In this document: positions 6,793-14,918 of the stretch, one piece after another | Layout: the number at the start of each line of letters is the position of its first letter | Position numbering within the stretch: the stretch's first letter is position 1 | Assembly: GCA_031255975.1 (NCBI GenBank) | Contig: JAIRRM010000074.1 | Coordinates: 1-19,319, forward strand | Direction of reading: 5' to 3' | Length of the DNA stretch: 19,319 bases | DNA from: Propionibacteriaceae bacterium | GTDB lineage: Bacteria > Actinomycetota > Actinomycetes > Propionibacteriales > Propionibacteriaceae | Program-made: the position numbers and the translations under genes | The notes under the pieces: generated by a model | Databases searched by the model: none | Seen by the model: only the letters and a program-made list of their open reading frames with translations | Told to the model about the DNA's origin: nothing

Positions 6793-6809
6793 GGGTTGCC
6801 GGAGCCTCG

Positions 6810-7241
6810 CTAGCCCTCCACCACTACGCCCATGGAGCGCGCCGTACCGGCGATGATCTTGGCGGCCTGTTCTACGTCGTTGGCGTTGAGATCTGGCATC
6901 TTGATACCGGCGATCTCGCGTATCTGATCCATCGTCAGTTTGCCAACCTTGTCCTTGTTCGGCTTGGCGGAACCCTTGGACAGGCCAGCGTACTTTTTGA
7001 TGAGTTCGGCGGCTGGCGGCGTCTTGGTAATGAACGAGAACGTACGATCTTCGTAAATCGTGATCTCAGCCGGGATGACCGTGCCGCGCTGGGACTCGGT
7101 GGCAGCGTTGTACTGCTTCACGAAATCCATGATGTTGACACCGTGCGGGCCTAGGGCCGTGCCCACCGGAGGGGCTGGAGTGGCTGCACCGGCCTGGATC
7201 GCAATCTTGACGACCGCAGCCACCTTCTTCTTGGGAGGCAT
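6810..7241 (-). CDS. rplK: 50S ribosomal protein L11
   Basis: This protein binds the GTPase-associated region of 23S rRNA and contacts elongation factors and the stringent-response machinery. The 143-residue length is typical. The N-terminal domain carries [18 protein letters not shown], and the C-terminal RNA-binding domain carries [20 protein letters not shown] and [10 protein letters not shown]. The ATG at 7241 is preceded by GGAAAGGA. nusG ends 16 bases upstream, so the two genes are co-transcribed. The 3' side opens into the repeat-rich gap before rplA. Confidence 0.97.
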   Translation of the reverse strand: MPPKKKVAAVVKIAIQAGAATPAPPVGTALGPHGVNIMDFVKQYNAATESQRGTVIPAEITIYEDRTFSFITKTPPAAELIKKYAGLSKGSAKPNKDKVGKLTMDQIREIAGIKMPDLNANDVEQAAKIIAGTARSMGVVVEG

Positions 7242-7257
7242 CTTTTGCCGTCCTTTC

Positions 7258-8076
7258 CTAATCGTTCTTCTGAATCTGCGTGAAGTCGAGGTCTACCGGG
7301 GTCTCACGGCCCAGGATCTCGACGTTCGCCTTCACGCGCTGGTTGTTCGCGTTGATCTCGGTGATCGTCGCATGTACGCCGCTGAACGGCCCATCGACCA
7401 CCATCACCGAATCGCCGACCGCGTAATCGACGACCTCCACCTTCTTGCGACCCCGTTTCGGGGTGCCGCCACGGCTGGCGTTCACCTTGGCGACCACGCT
7501 TGGGGTGAGCATCCGCTCCACCTCTTCGAGGCGCAACGGCACCGGCTTGTTGCCCTGGCCCACGAAACCGGTCACGTTCGGAGTGTGACGCACCGCCGAC
7601 CACGAATCGTCGGTGAGTTCCATACGTACCAAAACATAACCGGGGAGCACCGTACGGGTGATCGTCTTACGGGCACCATTGCGAATCTCAACGGCATCCT
7701 CGGTGGGCACCACCGCCTCGAAGATGAAATCTTCCATGTTCATGGTGTTCACGCGGAAGTCGATATTCTGCTTCACGCGGTTCTCCATACCGGAGTAGGT
7801 ATGCACCACGTACCAGTCGCCCGGCTTCCAGCCCAACTCATCATGCAGGGCCGCGAGGGCCGCCGCGATCTCGGGGTCTTCCTCATCGTCGGCGGTGGTG
7901 ACGGTGCTGGAGACAACCGGCGCATCTTCGGGCGCGCTGAGATCGATAATCACGTCATCGACGCTCGGGCTGTCATCAATGGCGAAGTCCGCAAAATTGA
8001 GGTTCACCTCGGCGATTTCGGACGCATCATCGGCGTCCACATCAAGCATCGGAATGTCGTTTAGCTCTTCACTCAT
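7258..8076 (-). CDS. nusG: Transcription termination/antitermination factor NusG
   Basis: NusG binds RNA polymerase through its NGN domain and links it to Rho or ribosomes through its KOW domain. The protein has 272 residues. About 85 N-terminal residues form an acidic extension (many Asp/Glu, [10 protein letters not shown]), a common actinobacterial feature. The NGN domain starts near [18 protein letters not shown], and the C-terminal KOW domain has [20 protein letters not shown] chose ATG 8076 (MSEEL) over the in-frame GTG at 8082: AGGAGAG ends eight bases before the ATG but only about two bases before the GTG. secE ends 13 bases upstream and rplK follows 16 bases downstream. Confidence 0.96.
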   Translation of the reverse strand: MSEELNDIPMLDVDADDASEIAEVNLNFADFAIDDSPSVDDVIIDLSAPEDAPVVSSTVTTADDEEDPEIAAALAALHDELGWKPGDWYVVHTYSGMENRVKQNIDFRVNTMNMEDFIFEAVVPTEDAVEIRNGARKTITRTVLPGYVLVRMELTDDSWSAVRHTPNVTGFVGQGNKPVPLRLEEVERMLTPSVVAKVNASRGGTPKRGRKKVEVVDYAVGDSVMVVDGPFSGVHATITEINANNQRVKANVEILGRETPVDLDFTQIQKND

Positions 8077-8089
8077 GCGCACTTCTCTC

Positions 8090-8590
8090 CTAGCCGAGCC
8101 ACTTCAACAGGCCCCAGCCGAACAGGTAATCGAACCCGGCGACCACAACCATCATGAACAGCACGAACACCAGCACCACGACGAAGTACTGCTTCACATC
8201 GTCGCCGCTCGGCCACACCGTCTTCCTGAGTTCCTCCACCGACTGCTTCACAAAGGTGATGGGGCCGGTGCCCCCCTCGTCTTCCGGTTTCACGTCGCGC
8301 TTACGGGTGGGGGTGCCCTTCTTGACGGGCGCGTTGGCCCGCTCGCGTTTCGCCGGACGGGTAGACACCGCCTGACGAGCCAACTCGGTGGCCTCGTCCA
8401 GTTGCTCCTCGTCCGCCACCGGTTCGGTGTCATCTTCCGAGGTGTCGGCCAATTCCTCGGCCTCAACCGCCAGTTCCTCCTCGGGTATCTCGAAGGATTC
8501 AGGGTCGATAAGCTCCTCGCCCAGCTCGTCACCGCTGGGCTCGGTCACCGCATCTTCGGGCTCAACAGGCCCGTTCGGTTCGTCCGCCAC
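8090..8590 (-). CDS. secE: Preprotein translocase subunit SecE
   Basis: SecE is the small clamp subunit of the SecYEG channel in the cytoplasmic membrane. The GTG at 8590 gives 166 residues. An acidic N-terminal tail (~1-75) and a basic stretch (RPAKRERAN..KKGTPTRKR) precede the conserved amphipathic segment FVKQSVEELRKTVWPSG (113-129) and one transmembrane helix (~135-155). The tail makes it much longer than the ~60-80 residues of a minimal SecE, as is common in actinobacteria. The reading frame extends further upstream but would run into the tRNA-Trp gene; GAAGGA six bases before the GTG supports this start. The order tRNA-Trp, secE, nusG is conserved in actinobacteria. Confidence 0.95.
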   Translation of the reverse strand: MADEPNGPVEPEDAVTEPSGDELGEELIDPESFEIPEEELAVEAEELADTSEDDTEPVADEEQLDEATELARQAVSTRPAKRERANAPVKKGTPTRKRDVKPEDEGGTGPITFVKQSVEELRKTVWPSGDDVKQYFVVVLVFVLFMMVVVAGFDYLFGWGLLKWLG

Positions 8591-8641
8591 GCTTCGTCCT
8601 TCATTATCGAGGGGGCTGCTACGGTCGCTCCCGCGACCTAG

Positions 8642-8714
<73 letters not shown>

Positions 8715-8757
8715 AGGTTTATGTTGTGCTAACAGACTCCACCGGAGCCGCCGTGGC

Positions 8758-8835
8758 GTTTTCGGGCGCACGACGACTATGGTTTTGTCCACCAGAAGTG
8801 CAAGTGTAGTCCGTGGCAGGCCGTGGTACCAATCG
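8758..8835 (+). repeat. Imperfect direct repeat flanking the ABC exporter operon, copy 1
   Basis: This 78-bp stretch aligns to 11836-11912 with about two-thirds identity and one gap. Conserved blocks are GTTTTCGG at the start, TCCACCAG in the middle and TGGTACCAATCG at the end. On the minus strand both copies can be read as similar peptide text (DWYH at one end; LLVDK..V.V..PKT at the other, with a frame shift between them in the second copy). They may therefore derive from an old coding sequence or a dispersed repeat family. Confidence 0.55.
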
Positions 8836-8903
8836 CCCACCGTTCGCCTATTCCTGCCATCCCGAACCCCCAGTGCGGCAACACCTAGGAACGCCGTAAA
8901 ACC

Positions 8904-9995
8904 TCAACGCTGCTTGAAATAGCGGAAAAGGTGCTGCTCCTGCGTCAGCAACACCGCAGTGCCTGCTCCTAAAAGCACGGCTATTCCGGCGCAACTCGCG
9001 GTTCGCAACCCTGGGTACCAAGAAACCCAAAACGGGTCAGGGTTCCCGATACTCGCGGCCATTCCCAGCGCCGGGGCCAGCGACAACCATGCCAAAGCCA
9101 CCCACACGCATGTCTCCAACCCCACCTGTGCCAGCAGCGAAGCCTTATCCATCCCGGCGTGTAACGCCGCAGCCAACTCCAACCGCCGCACCCGCACCAT
9201 CGCGAAACCCAGTACAGCACCCACCCCAATGCCCGCAAAGGTGAGCGGCCATACCGGTTCGGCGGCAAGCCTGCGCTCGGCGTCAAAACTGATGCCAAGG
9301 GTGGTGTTCAGTTGTTGCGGGCGCGGCATATCGCTGGCGTCACGGAATCCAGCGGCCTGCCACGGCAGCGTAAGCAAGGCGAACGCGCCATCATTTTCCG
9401 GCCAAACACGCACCCAGCAAGCGTCGAACATCCCCAGCGCTGGAACTGGGGAGATCAGGGTGTACGAAAGCACCGGCAGCCGCCCGTCCGATGGGTACGC
9501 GAACACCCCAGTGGTGTTGAGGCTGACACCGGCGACAAGTGGCAGCAGGGCGGGTTCGTCATCCACGCCGAGCACCTCGGCCAACTCCTCAGCGAGCCAA
9601 ACCCCCCAAGCGGTTGTTTCGGCGGTAGTGGCGACGGAAAGCACCTCGCCCAATCCGGGGGTGGCTTCGAAGGTATGCAGCGCGGTGGTAGGCAGCGCGG
9701 CCAACCGCACGTCCGGCCCCTGCCGAACGGCTCCAGCGGCAGCAATACCGGGGTACGTGGCCAGCGCATCGCACTGGGCACCGTTGATGCGCCCGGTCGC
9801 AGCGAGCACCTGAACACTCGCTCCCGAATTGTCGAAACGCACCGCCTGTTGCGCCACCGCGACCAAAACACGCACCTGCAACAGCCCGATACCACCGACC
9901 AGCGTCATGAAAACCCCCAGGGCAACGAACGCCCTAGTCGTACCGGAACTGATATTGCGCCAGGCCTCAACAGCCACATCGCGGATACCAATCAT
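8904..9995 (-). CDS. ABC transporter permease, MacB/FtsX type
   Basis: This 363-residue membrane component belongs to a MacAB-like exporter. An N-terminal helix (~20-42, AFVALGVFMTLVGGIGLLQV) is followed by a large extracytoplasmic domain of about 200 residues in the MacB_PCD position. Three C-terminal helices follow (around WPLTFAGIGVGAVLGFAMV, CVWVALAWLSLAPALGMA, and CAGIAVLLGAGTAVLL), ending in a short basic tail. This is the usual FtsX-like layout. The ATG at 9995 overlaps the TGA of the ATPase gene as ATGA, so I prefer it to the longer frame from 10043, which would run back into the ATPase. It is the last gene of the three-gene operon. The substrate cannot be inferred; macrolides, lipids and peptides are all known for this class. 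Confidence 0.88.
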   Translation of the reverse strand: MIGIRDVAVEAWRNISSGTTRAFVALGVFMTLVGGIGLLQVRVLVAVAQQAVRFDNSGASVQVLAATGRINGAQCDALATYPGIAAAGAVRQGPDVRLAALPTTALHTFEATPGLGEVLSVATTAETTAWGVWLAEELAEVLGVDDEPALLPLVAGVSLNTTGVFAYPSDGRLPVLSYTLISPVPALGMFDACWVRVWPENDGAFALLTLPWQAAGFRDASDMPRPQQLNTTLGISFDAERRLAAEPVWPLTFAGIGVGAVLGFAMVRVRRLELAAALHAGMDKASLLAQVGLETCVWVALAWLSLAPALGMAASIGNPDPFWVSWYPGLRTASCAGIAVLLGAGTAVLLTQEQHLFRYFKQR

Positions 9996-10609
9996 GCCGA
10001 CTCGTTCAGCGCATAAGTGGCGAGGTCGTATTCGATGGGGCAAGCGACACGGGTGTCGGCGTCATGGGTGGCCACCACCACGATGGCATCGGCCAACGCA
10101 AGTTCGCCAAGCACACTGTTCACCGTATGGGCGGCGCTACGATCAAGTTGCGCCGTGGGCTCGTCCACCAACAACAGCGATGGGGCTTTCGCCACGGCGC
10201 GCGCCAGCATCAACCGCTGCGCCTCTCCGCCAGAAAGCGCCGCAAACGGACGATCAGCAACCGTCCCCAGCGCGAAGCGCTCCATGATGGCGTATGCCTC
10301 GTCTTCGGCGACGCTACGAGGAGCACCTTTGGCAAGCAGCGGCAACGTCACATGATCCAACGCGGTACGCCCAGGGGTGCCATGCGGATTCTGGAACACC
10401 CAGCCGACCGACTCGATACCGTGCCACTCTACGGTGCCGCTAACCGGCACCTCCCACTTCGCCAGCAGCGAGAGCAGGGTCGATTTTCCGGAGCCGGACG
10501 GCCCGGTGATCGCCACCAAATCCCCGGCGTTCAAGGTGAAGCCGAGGCTGGTGAAAAGCACCCCGGTTCCGGGGAATGAATGTGACAGGTCACTAACTAT
10601 TACCTGCAT
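9992..10609 (-). CDS. ABC transporter ATP-binding protein, MacB/LolD-like
   Basis: This 205-residue ATPase drives the exporter. Walker A is GPSGSGKST (36-44), the Q-loop is near FQNP (72-75), the signature is LSGGEAQ (125-131), Walker B is LLLVDEP (145-151) and the switch histidine is in THD (181-183). All key residues are present. It is slightly shorter than the ~220-230 usual for LolD/MacB ATPases, with a brief stretch between Walker A and the Q-loop. The start overlaps the end of the adaptor gene by 10 bases and the stop overlaps the permease start by four, so all three are translationally coupled. Confidence 0.95.
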   Translation of the reverse strand: MQVIVSDLSHSFPGTGVLFTSLGFTLNAGDLVAITGPSGSGKSTLLSLLAKWEVPVSGTVEWHGIESVGWVFQNPHGTPGRTALDHVTLPLLAKGAPRSVAEDEAYAIMERFALGTVADRPFAALSGGEAQRLMLARAVAKAPSLLLVDEPTAQLDRSAAHTVNSVLGELALADAIVVVATHDADTRVACPIEYDLATYALNESA

Positions 10610-11652
10610 GGCGCGGCATCCCTCGGCCTGACCAACACCGATTTAGGCAGCGGATCAGCACGTATCAGCGTCTGTCCAAACTGAGAGGCAACCACTTGCA
10701 CCAAGGAGGGTTCCCCATCCGCCAGCACGCAGCCCTCGGCACCGGTCAGGTCATACAACGCCGATGCCGGTACGGAGACCACACTCACCGGTTCTACGAG
10801 CCGCACCGTCACGTTGAGCTGACTGGTAGCACCGGACTGGTATTCGGTGAAACTGCGAGTTCGGACAAGCATCGCTAAAAACTCCGCATCGGTGATAACG
10901 CCGGAATCCGGCACCGGGGTGGTGGTGTCAACGCCGACGACAGCCTCTCGCGCACCAGGTAACGCGGCAGGGGGAAGCTGTAAGGTGATGGCGTCCAACC
11001 CCACTCCAGCCCGAAACAGCATCTGACCAGGCAGGGCCTGATCCCCGAGCGCAGCGGAACACGACGACACCACCGCCTCTGGGGTGGGCAACCAGATCAG
11101 TGACGAAATGGGGACGCTACGGCGATTTGCCACCCCCAAACCAGCCCACAACGCCCGCAACGCATTACCGGTGGCGTTATTGAAATAGCCGTCTGCGCTC
11201 ACATCGGTGTAGCCAAGACGTACCAGTTCGGTTTCCAACGAGGCCACATCATCACCACGCGCACCCACCTCCAGGTCACGCCATAACGGCACGTCAGTGT
11301 GTAACAACAAAATCGGTTCGTTGTTGATAACGAATGGGGCTTGACCAGAGGCCACGATGTCACCGGGGGCGCAATCGGCGCGGCGAACCACGCCGTAAGT
11401 GGGAGAGAACGCGTCGTATTCGCCGGAAAGCTCCGGAGCGGTGGCCACCTGCCGTTCATCTGCATAACTGGTTGTGACGACCGATACGGTGGCGTCCGGG
11501 TCGGCCTGGTTCATCCACGCCGGTTTCGGAGTCGGGATGAGCAACAACGTCGCCAGTGACCCAAGAGCCAACCCGGCCAACCCAACCAGCGCCACAACAC
11601 GGCGACCGGCGGGGAACTTCGCCGACAGCTCGGTGCTGTTTACGGAAACCAT
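10600..11652 (-). CDS. Membrane-anchored adaptor protein with peptidoglycan-binding domain (MacA-like partner of the ABC exporter)
   Basis: This 350-residue protein has an N-terminal anchor or signal helix (~18-40, RRVVALVGLAGLALGSLA then LLLIP). A short beta-rich hairpin region carries PTYGVVRRADCAPGDIVASG, as in membrane-fusion-protein families. A peptidoglycan_binding_1-like domain follows (~125-175: VGARGDDVASLETELVRLGY, then DGYFNNATGNALRALW). Adaptor-like beta domains make up the rest. I chose ATG 11652 (MVSVN) over the frame opening at 11787 because it is just before the anchor and has GGATGAGG upstream. The PG-binding domain suggests the exporter is fixed to the wall, a variant common in Gram-positive MacAB-like systems. 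Confidence 0.85.
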   Translation of the reverse strand: MVSVNSTELSAKFPAGRRVVALVGLAGLALGSLATLLLIPTPKPAWMNQADPDATVSVVTTSYADERQVATAPELSGEYDAFSPTYGVVRRADCAPGDIVASGQAPFVINNEPILLLHTDVPLWRDLEVGARGDDVASLETELVRLGYTDVSADGYFNNATGNALRALWAGLGVANRRSVPISSLIWLPTPEAVVSSCSAALGDQALPGQMLFRAGVGLDAITLQLPPAALPGAREAVVGVDTTTPVPDSGVITDAEFLAMLVRTRSFTEYQSGATSQLNVTVRLVEPVSVVSVPASALYDLTGAEGCVLADGEPSLVQVVASQFGQTLIRADPLPKSVLVRPRDAAPCR

Positions 11653-11835
11653 GCACCTCATCCTAAGCGCTACCGGCAACAGATCATGAAGCAGCTGCAA
11701 CCGAACGACACTGGCAAGGTAACAGCTACGTTTAACGCTTGGCTTATTTGGCGGATTCACTATTCGCATCTTTGCCATCAGCGCCATCTTTACTGAACGA
11801 AACCCCCACCCGTCACGGTATGGGGCTCGCCGGAT

Positions 11836-11912
11836 GTTTTCGGATGCGCGACCGCCACGTCTTTATCCACCAGCAGCCTAAAGGTGCCTGCGGCGGACTG
11901 TGGTACCAATCG
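11836..11912 (+). repeat. Imperfect direct repeat flanking the ABC exporter operon, copy 2
   Basis: This is the counterpart of 8758-8835, in the same orientation, and lies between the start of the adaptor gene and the next gene on the plus strand. The ends GTTTTCGG and TGGTACCAATCG are perfectly conserved. The alternative GTG start of the following gene (11900) lies inside this repeat, one reason to reject that start. Confidence 0.55.
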
Positions 11913-11929
11913 TCGGTAGGCTGGGGCAC

Positions 11930-12628
11930 GTGAATGGCGACACCACGAGCTTTTTGGTATCTCTGGAGCCCTTCCTTTTCATCGCAGCCATAGTCGCAGT
12001 TATCGTATTTTTCGTCGTGCGGAACCACAGGCACCGCGAAAAGCTCCGGGCCTTCGCCGCCGCCAACGGCTGGACCTATACCGAACGCGATAACTCACTG
12101 ACACGACGCTGGCGCGGGCAACCCTTCAGAAGCGACGGTAGCAACACGGCCTCTGATGCCTTTCGGGGGTATTTCGGGCCGCAGCAGTTCCCCTTTGTGG
12201 CGTTCACCTACAGCTACACCCCGCAGAACTCCAAAGGCAATAGCACCTCCACCACCCACCATTACGAGGTGTGCGTGTTACGCATCGGATGGGCGTTGCC
12301 GTACCTGCATGTCGGCCGCGAGGGCCTGCTGACGAGGGTGCTGCGATTCCTAGGCGAGCAGGACATCGACTTCGAATCAGATGACTTCAACCGCGCCTTC
12401 CTGGTTCAGAGCACCGATCCGCGATTCGCGTACGGCGTCATCCATCCGCAGTTGATGGAGTGGTTGCTGGGGCCGGGGCGCATTCTGGCACCGTGGCGCA
12501 TCGACGGTGCCGACCTCATCACGTACGGGGTCGGGCGGTTGGACATACAGAGCTTCCCAAATAAGCTGCAAGCCATGACCGCGTTGGTGAACCAGATTCC
12601 ACAGCACGTCTGGGACGATTATGCATAG
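11930..12628 (+). CDS. Uncharacterised membrane protein with one N-terminal helix, paired with LemA
   Basis: This 232-residue protein has one transmembrane helix (~12-30, LFIAAIVAVIVFFVVR) after a short extracellular N-terminus. A basic NHRHREKLRAFAA boundary and a large cytosolic domain follow. Conserved-looking stretches are AANGWTYTERDNSLTRRW, FPFVAFTYSYTP, HHYEVCVLRIGWALPYLHV, DFNRAFLVQSTDPRFAYG, HPQLMEWLL and VNQIPQHVWDDYA. I recognise this as a family common in actinobacteria beside lemA, resembling DUF3137-type proteins, with no known function. GTG 11930 is chosen over GTG 11900, which lies in the flanking repeat; neither has a strong Shine-Dalgarno. lemA follows 193 bp downstream. Confidence 0.8.
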   Translation: MNGDTTSFLVSLEPFLFIAAIVAVIVFFVVRNHRHREKLRAFAAANGWTYTERDNSLTRRWRGQPFRSDGSNTASDAFRGYFGPQQFPFVAFTYSYTPQNSKGNSTSTTHHYEVCVLRIGWALPYLHVGREGLLTRVLRFLGEQDIDFESDDFNRAFLVQSTDPRFAYGVIHPQLMEWLLGPGRILAPWRIDGADLITYGVGRLDIQSFPNKLQAMTALVNQIPQHVWDDYA

Positions 12629-12634
12629 TGGACA

Positions 12635-12757
12635 CCGCACGAACACCGCGCTCACAACGCCGAGCAGCTCTCCGCCCCGTCACTCCGGCCTCCGAGCCGG
12701 AATCCCCGCACGAACACCGCGCTCACAACGCCGCGCAGCTCTCCGCCCCGTCACTCC
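12635..12757 (+). repeat. Two copies of a 52-nt element upstream of lemA
   Basis: Bases 12635-12686 and 12706-12757 are identical except for one position, with a 71-base period. The element begins CCGCACGAACACCGCGCTCA and ends TCTCCGCCCCGTCACTCC. The 19 bases between them contain GGCCTCCGAGCC. The repeat fills most of the gap between the one-helix protein and lemA. Its role is unknown; it could be part of a dispersed repeat family. Confidence 0.85.
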
Positions 12758-12821
12758 CCGGCGACAGGCGTGAGGCGGGTTCGCAGTAGCCCAGGTGTTT
12801 AACGCATAAGGAGGTCGCGTC

Positions 12822-13382
12822 GTGTTTCTCAAGATATTGCTCATCGTTTTAGTCGTCGGTAGCGTCACCGGCTGGGTCGTGATAATCCATAATCGTTTCG
12901 CCGCGCTCTCCAATTTGATCGCCGAATCCTGGCGGCAGGTGGACGTAGAGTTGCAGCGACGCCACGATCTGATCCCCAACCTGGTGCAGGTGGTGTCAGG
13001 ATATGCCGCACATGAACGGGCATTGTTCGAGGGGCTGATCGCGGCACGGACGCAGGCGCTGGCGGTACACACCCCGGCGCAGTTGACCGGCCCCGAAACC
13101 GCTTTGGAGTACGGGGTTGGGCAGGCGCTGGCAGTTGCCGAGGCGTACCCGGAGTTGAACTCCTCCACCCACTTCTTGCGCTTGCAGCACGAGCTACGCA
13201 ACTGCGAAGACCGTATCGCCGCAGGGCGGCGCTTCTACAACGGAAACGTACGGGCGCTCAACACCCTGAAAGACTCGTTCCCCGCCGGACTGCTGGGTGG
13301 CGGCACCAAGCGCGGCGAATACTTCATGCTGGATTCTCCAGCGGCCCGGCTGCCGCTACAGTTGCAGTTCCCACAGAGATGA
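12822..13382 (+). CDS. lemA: LemA family protein
   Basis: LemA proteins are widespread membrane proteins of unclear function with a helical-bundle domain. The 186 residues have one N-terminal helix (~3-22, LKILLIVLVVGSVTGWVVII) and then the family signature NLIAESWRQVDVELQRRHDL, followed by IPNLVQVVSGYAAHE. The family's C-terminal features are present as CEDRIAAGRRFYNGNVRALN and NTLKDSFPAGLL. The GTG at 12822 has a strong AAGGAGG seven bases upstream. The gene is convergent with murB, separated by 88 bp in which I see no clear terminator. Confidence 0.93.
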   Translation: MFLKILLIVLVVGSVTGWVVIIHNRFAALSNLIAESWRQVDVELQRRHDLIPNLVQVVSGYAAHERALFEGLIAARTQALAVHTPAQLTGPETALEYGVGQALAVAEAYPELNSSTHFLRLQHELRNCEDRIAAGRRFYNGNVRALNTLKDSFPAGLLGGGTKRGEYFMLDSPAARLPLQLQFPQR

Positions 13383-13470
13383 CTGGCGAGCCGTAGCGCC
13401 GATCTCCGCCCCAAGGCCCCGCCGCTTGAGCGCGCCGAAACGACGGACGACTGGGCAAACCCGGTAGCGC

Positions 13471-14520
13471 CTAGAGGCTCAACCCCACCAGTAGTGGCTC
13501 GGGAACCAGTGTGATGCCGTAGGTGTCGCGTACCCCGTCGCGGATGGTTCTCGCCAGGGCGAGCACGTCGGCGGCCGTGGCATCGCCCCGATTGGTCAGC
13601 GCCAGCACATGTCTGGACGAAAGGGTCGCGGGCGAACCAGGCAGACCGAAACCTTTAGCGAAACCGGCGTGGTCGATGAGCCAAGCGGCGGAGGTTTTGA
13701 TCGCGCCGTCCGGTTGTGGAAACCTCGGCGCGTCAACCGGGAGCATGGCGGCGGCTTCAGGCGGAATCACCGGGTTGGTGAAAAACGAGCCGGCGCTCCA
13801 TGAATCATGGTCGTCCCGGCTGGTCGTCATACCCTTAGCCGTACGCAGCTCCAGTACCGTTTCGCGTACCTTGGCAGCGTCCACCTGAGCGCCAACCGCG
13901 ACGCCGAGCGCGGTTGCCAGTTCGGCGTAACGAATCGGCATCCCCAATGTGCCCCGCCTGAACTGGAACTGCACCGCAAGCACCACGTAGCGTCCGCTTA
14001 CTTGTCCCGGCATCACCGCACGCTTGAACATCGAATCGCGGTAGCCAAAGGCGCACTCGGTGACGCTGAAAGTACGGACGGAGCGCGCCTCACGATCATA
14101 CGTACGCACCTGCGCGATGCTGCCCGCCACATCCTGCCCGTAGGCACCGATGTTCTGCACCGGAGCGGCACCGACGAGGCCGGGGATGCCCGACAGAGCC
14201 TCCACTCCGACCCAACCTTTGGCGAGCGCGAACGCGACGAACTCGTCCCAAACCTCACCGGCTTGTACGCTCACGATGGCCCCGGCACAAGGCGACATGT
14301 CCGCGTCGATGCCTTTGGATGCGATGCGCACCACGACCCCGGCGAACCCCGTATCGGCGATCAGCATGTTGGAACCGCCGGAGAGGATCAGTAGCGGTTC
14401 GCCGCGCTCATCCGCCGCGCTCACCGCGGCGATGATTTCCGCCTCGGTGGTGGCAGTGACGAAATCGCGCGCCGGGCCGCCGATGCGGAATGTGGTGTGG
14501 TTCGCCAGCAGTTCGCTCAC
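13471..14520 (-). CDS. murB: UDP-N-acetylenolpyruvoylglucosamine reductase
   Basis: MurB reduces UDP-GlcNAc-enolpyruvate to UDP-MurNAc with NADPH and FAD, the second committed step of cytosolic peptidoglycan precursor synthesis. The FAD-binding part carries NHTTFRIGGPARDF (8-20), LILSGGSNMLIAD (44-56) and GIPGLVGAAPVQNIGAYGQ (111-129). The catalytic residues appear as Arg161 in GYRDS, Ser245 in SAGSFFTNP and Glu341 in VPEPLLVG. The length of 349 is normal for the actinobacterial form. The GTG at 14520 overlaps the TGA of the upstream MaoC gene (GTGA), which argues against the longer frame from 14571 and indicates translational coupling. Confidence 0.96.
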   Translation of the reverse strand: MSELLANHTTFRIGGPARDFVTATTEAEIIAAVSAADERGEPLLILSGGSNMLIADTGFAGVVVRIASKGIDADMSPCAGAIVSVQAGEVWDEFVAFALAKGWVGVEALSGIPGLVGAAPVQNIGAYGQDVAGSIAQVRTYDREARSVRTFSVTECAFGYRDSMFKRAVMPGQVSGRYVVLAVQFQFRRGTLGMPIRYAELATALGVAVGAQVDAAKVRETVLELRTAKGMTTSRDDHDSWSAGSFFTNPVIPPEAAAMLPVDAPRFPQPDGAIKTSAAWLIDHAGFAKGFGLPGSPATLSSRHVLALTNRGDATAADVLALARTIRDGVRDTYGITLVPEPLLVGLSL

Positions 14521-14918
14521 ACGGATACCTCCACTTTCGCGCCGCCAAGAAGCTGTAAATCCCCGCAGCACACCTGCAACGTTATGGTGGCCGTAGTGGC
14601 GGTGAGCGCGCTCACCGTGGCGGCGACCTCCACGGTGGTGCCTGTCTCGGGGACATACAGCGGGGCGGCGAAACGCACCTTATATGACTTGATTCGGGCC
14701 GCGTCACCGTCCAGCCACTCCAGCACCACTTGGACGGCGGCCCCCATCGTCCACATGCCGTGGGCAAGCACCCCGTCCAGGCCGATAGCGCGCGCCGCCG
14801 CGTCGCTCAGATGGATCGGATTGGAATCCCCAGAGGCCGCCGCGTAGCGCCGTAGCAGTTCCCTGGTGACGGCGATGGTCTTGCCGGGCAACTTCAGGCC
14901 AACGTTGAGATCACTCAT
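14517..14918 (-). CDS. MaoC-type (R)-specific hydratase/dehydratase, catalytic subunit (HadB-like)
   Basis: This 133-residue single hot-dog-fold protein carries the hydratase-2 motif YAAASGDSNPIHLSDAAARA at about 25-44, with the catalytic Asp31 and His36, then GVLAHGMWTMG. By analogy with mycobacterial HadA/HadB it should form a heterodimer with the product of the upstream gene and dehydrate or hydrate (R)-3-hydroxyacyl thioesters. The exact substrate is unknown in an organism not shown to make mycolates. The ATG at 14918 overlaps the TGA of the upstream gene, and its own stop overlaps murB. This MaoC-MaoC-murB order near secE is common in actinobacteria. Confidence 0.92.
   Translation of the reverse strand: MSDLNVGLKLPGKTIAVTRELLRRYAAASGDSNPIHLSDAAARAIGLDGVLAHGMWTMGAAVQVVLEWLDGDAARIKSYKVRFAAPLYVPETGTTVEVAATVSALTATTATITLQVCCGDLQLLGGAKVEVSV

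Noticed and set aside
7060..8064. Long plus-strand ORF (334 codons) opposite rplK and nusG
   Set aside because: It is antisense to two well-supported genes; long shadow frames are expected in high-GC DNA.
11900..11929. Upstream GTG start for the one-helix membrane protein
   Set aside because: It lies inside the flanking direct repeat and adds ten residues before a proper N-terminus; GTG 11930 is more economical, though not proven.
13383..13470. Terminator between convergent lemA and murB
   Set aside because: I could not find a convincing inverted repeat with a T-run in these 88 bases.
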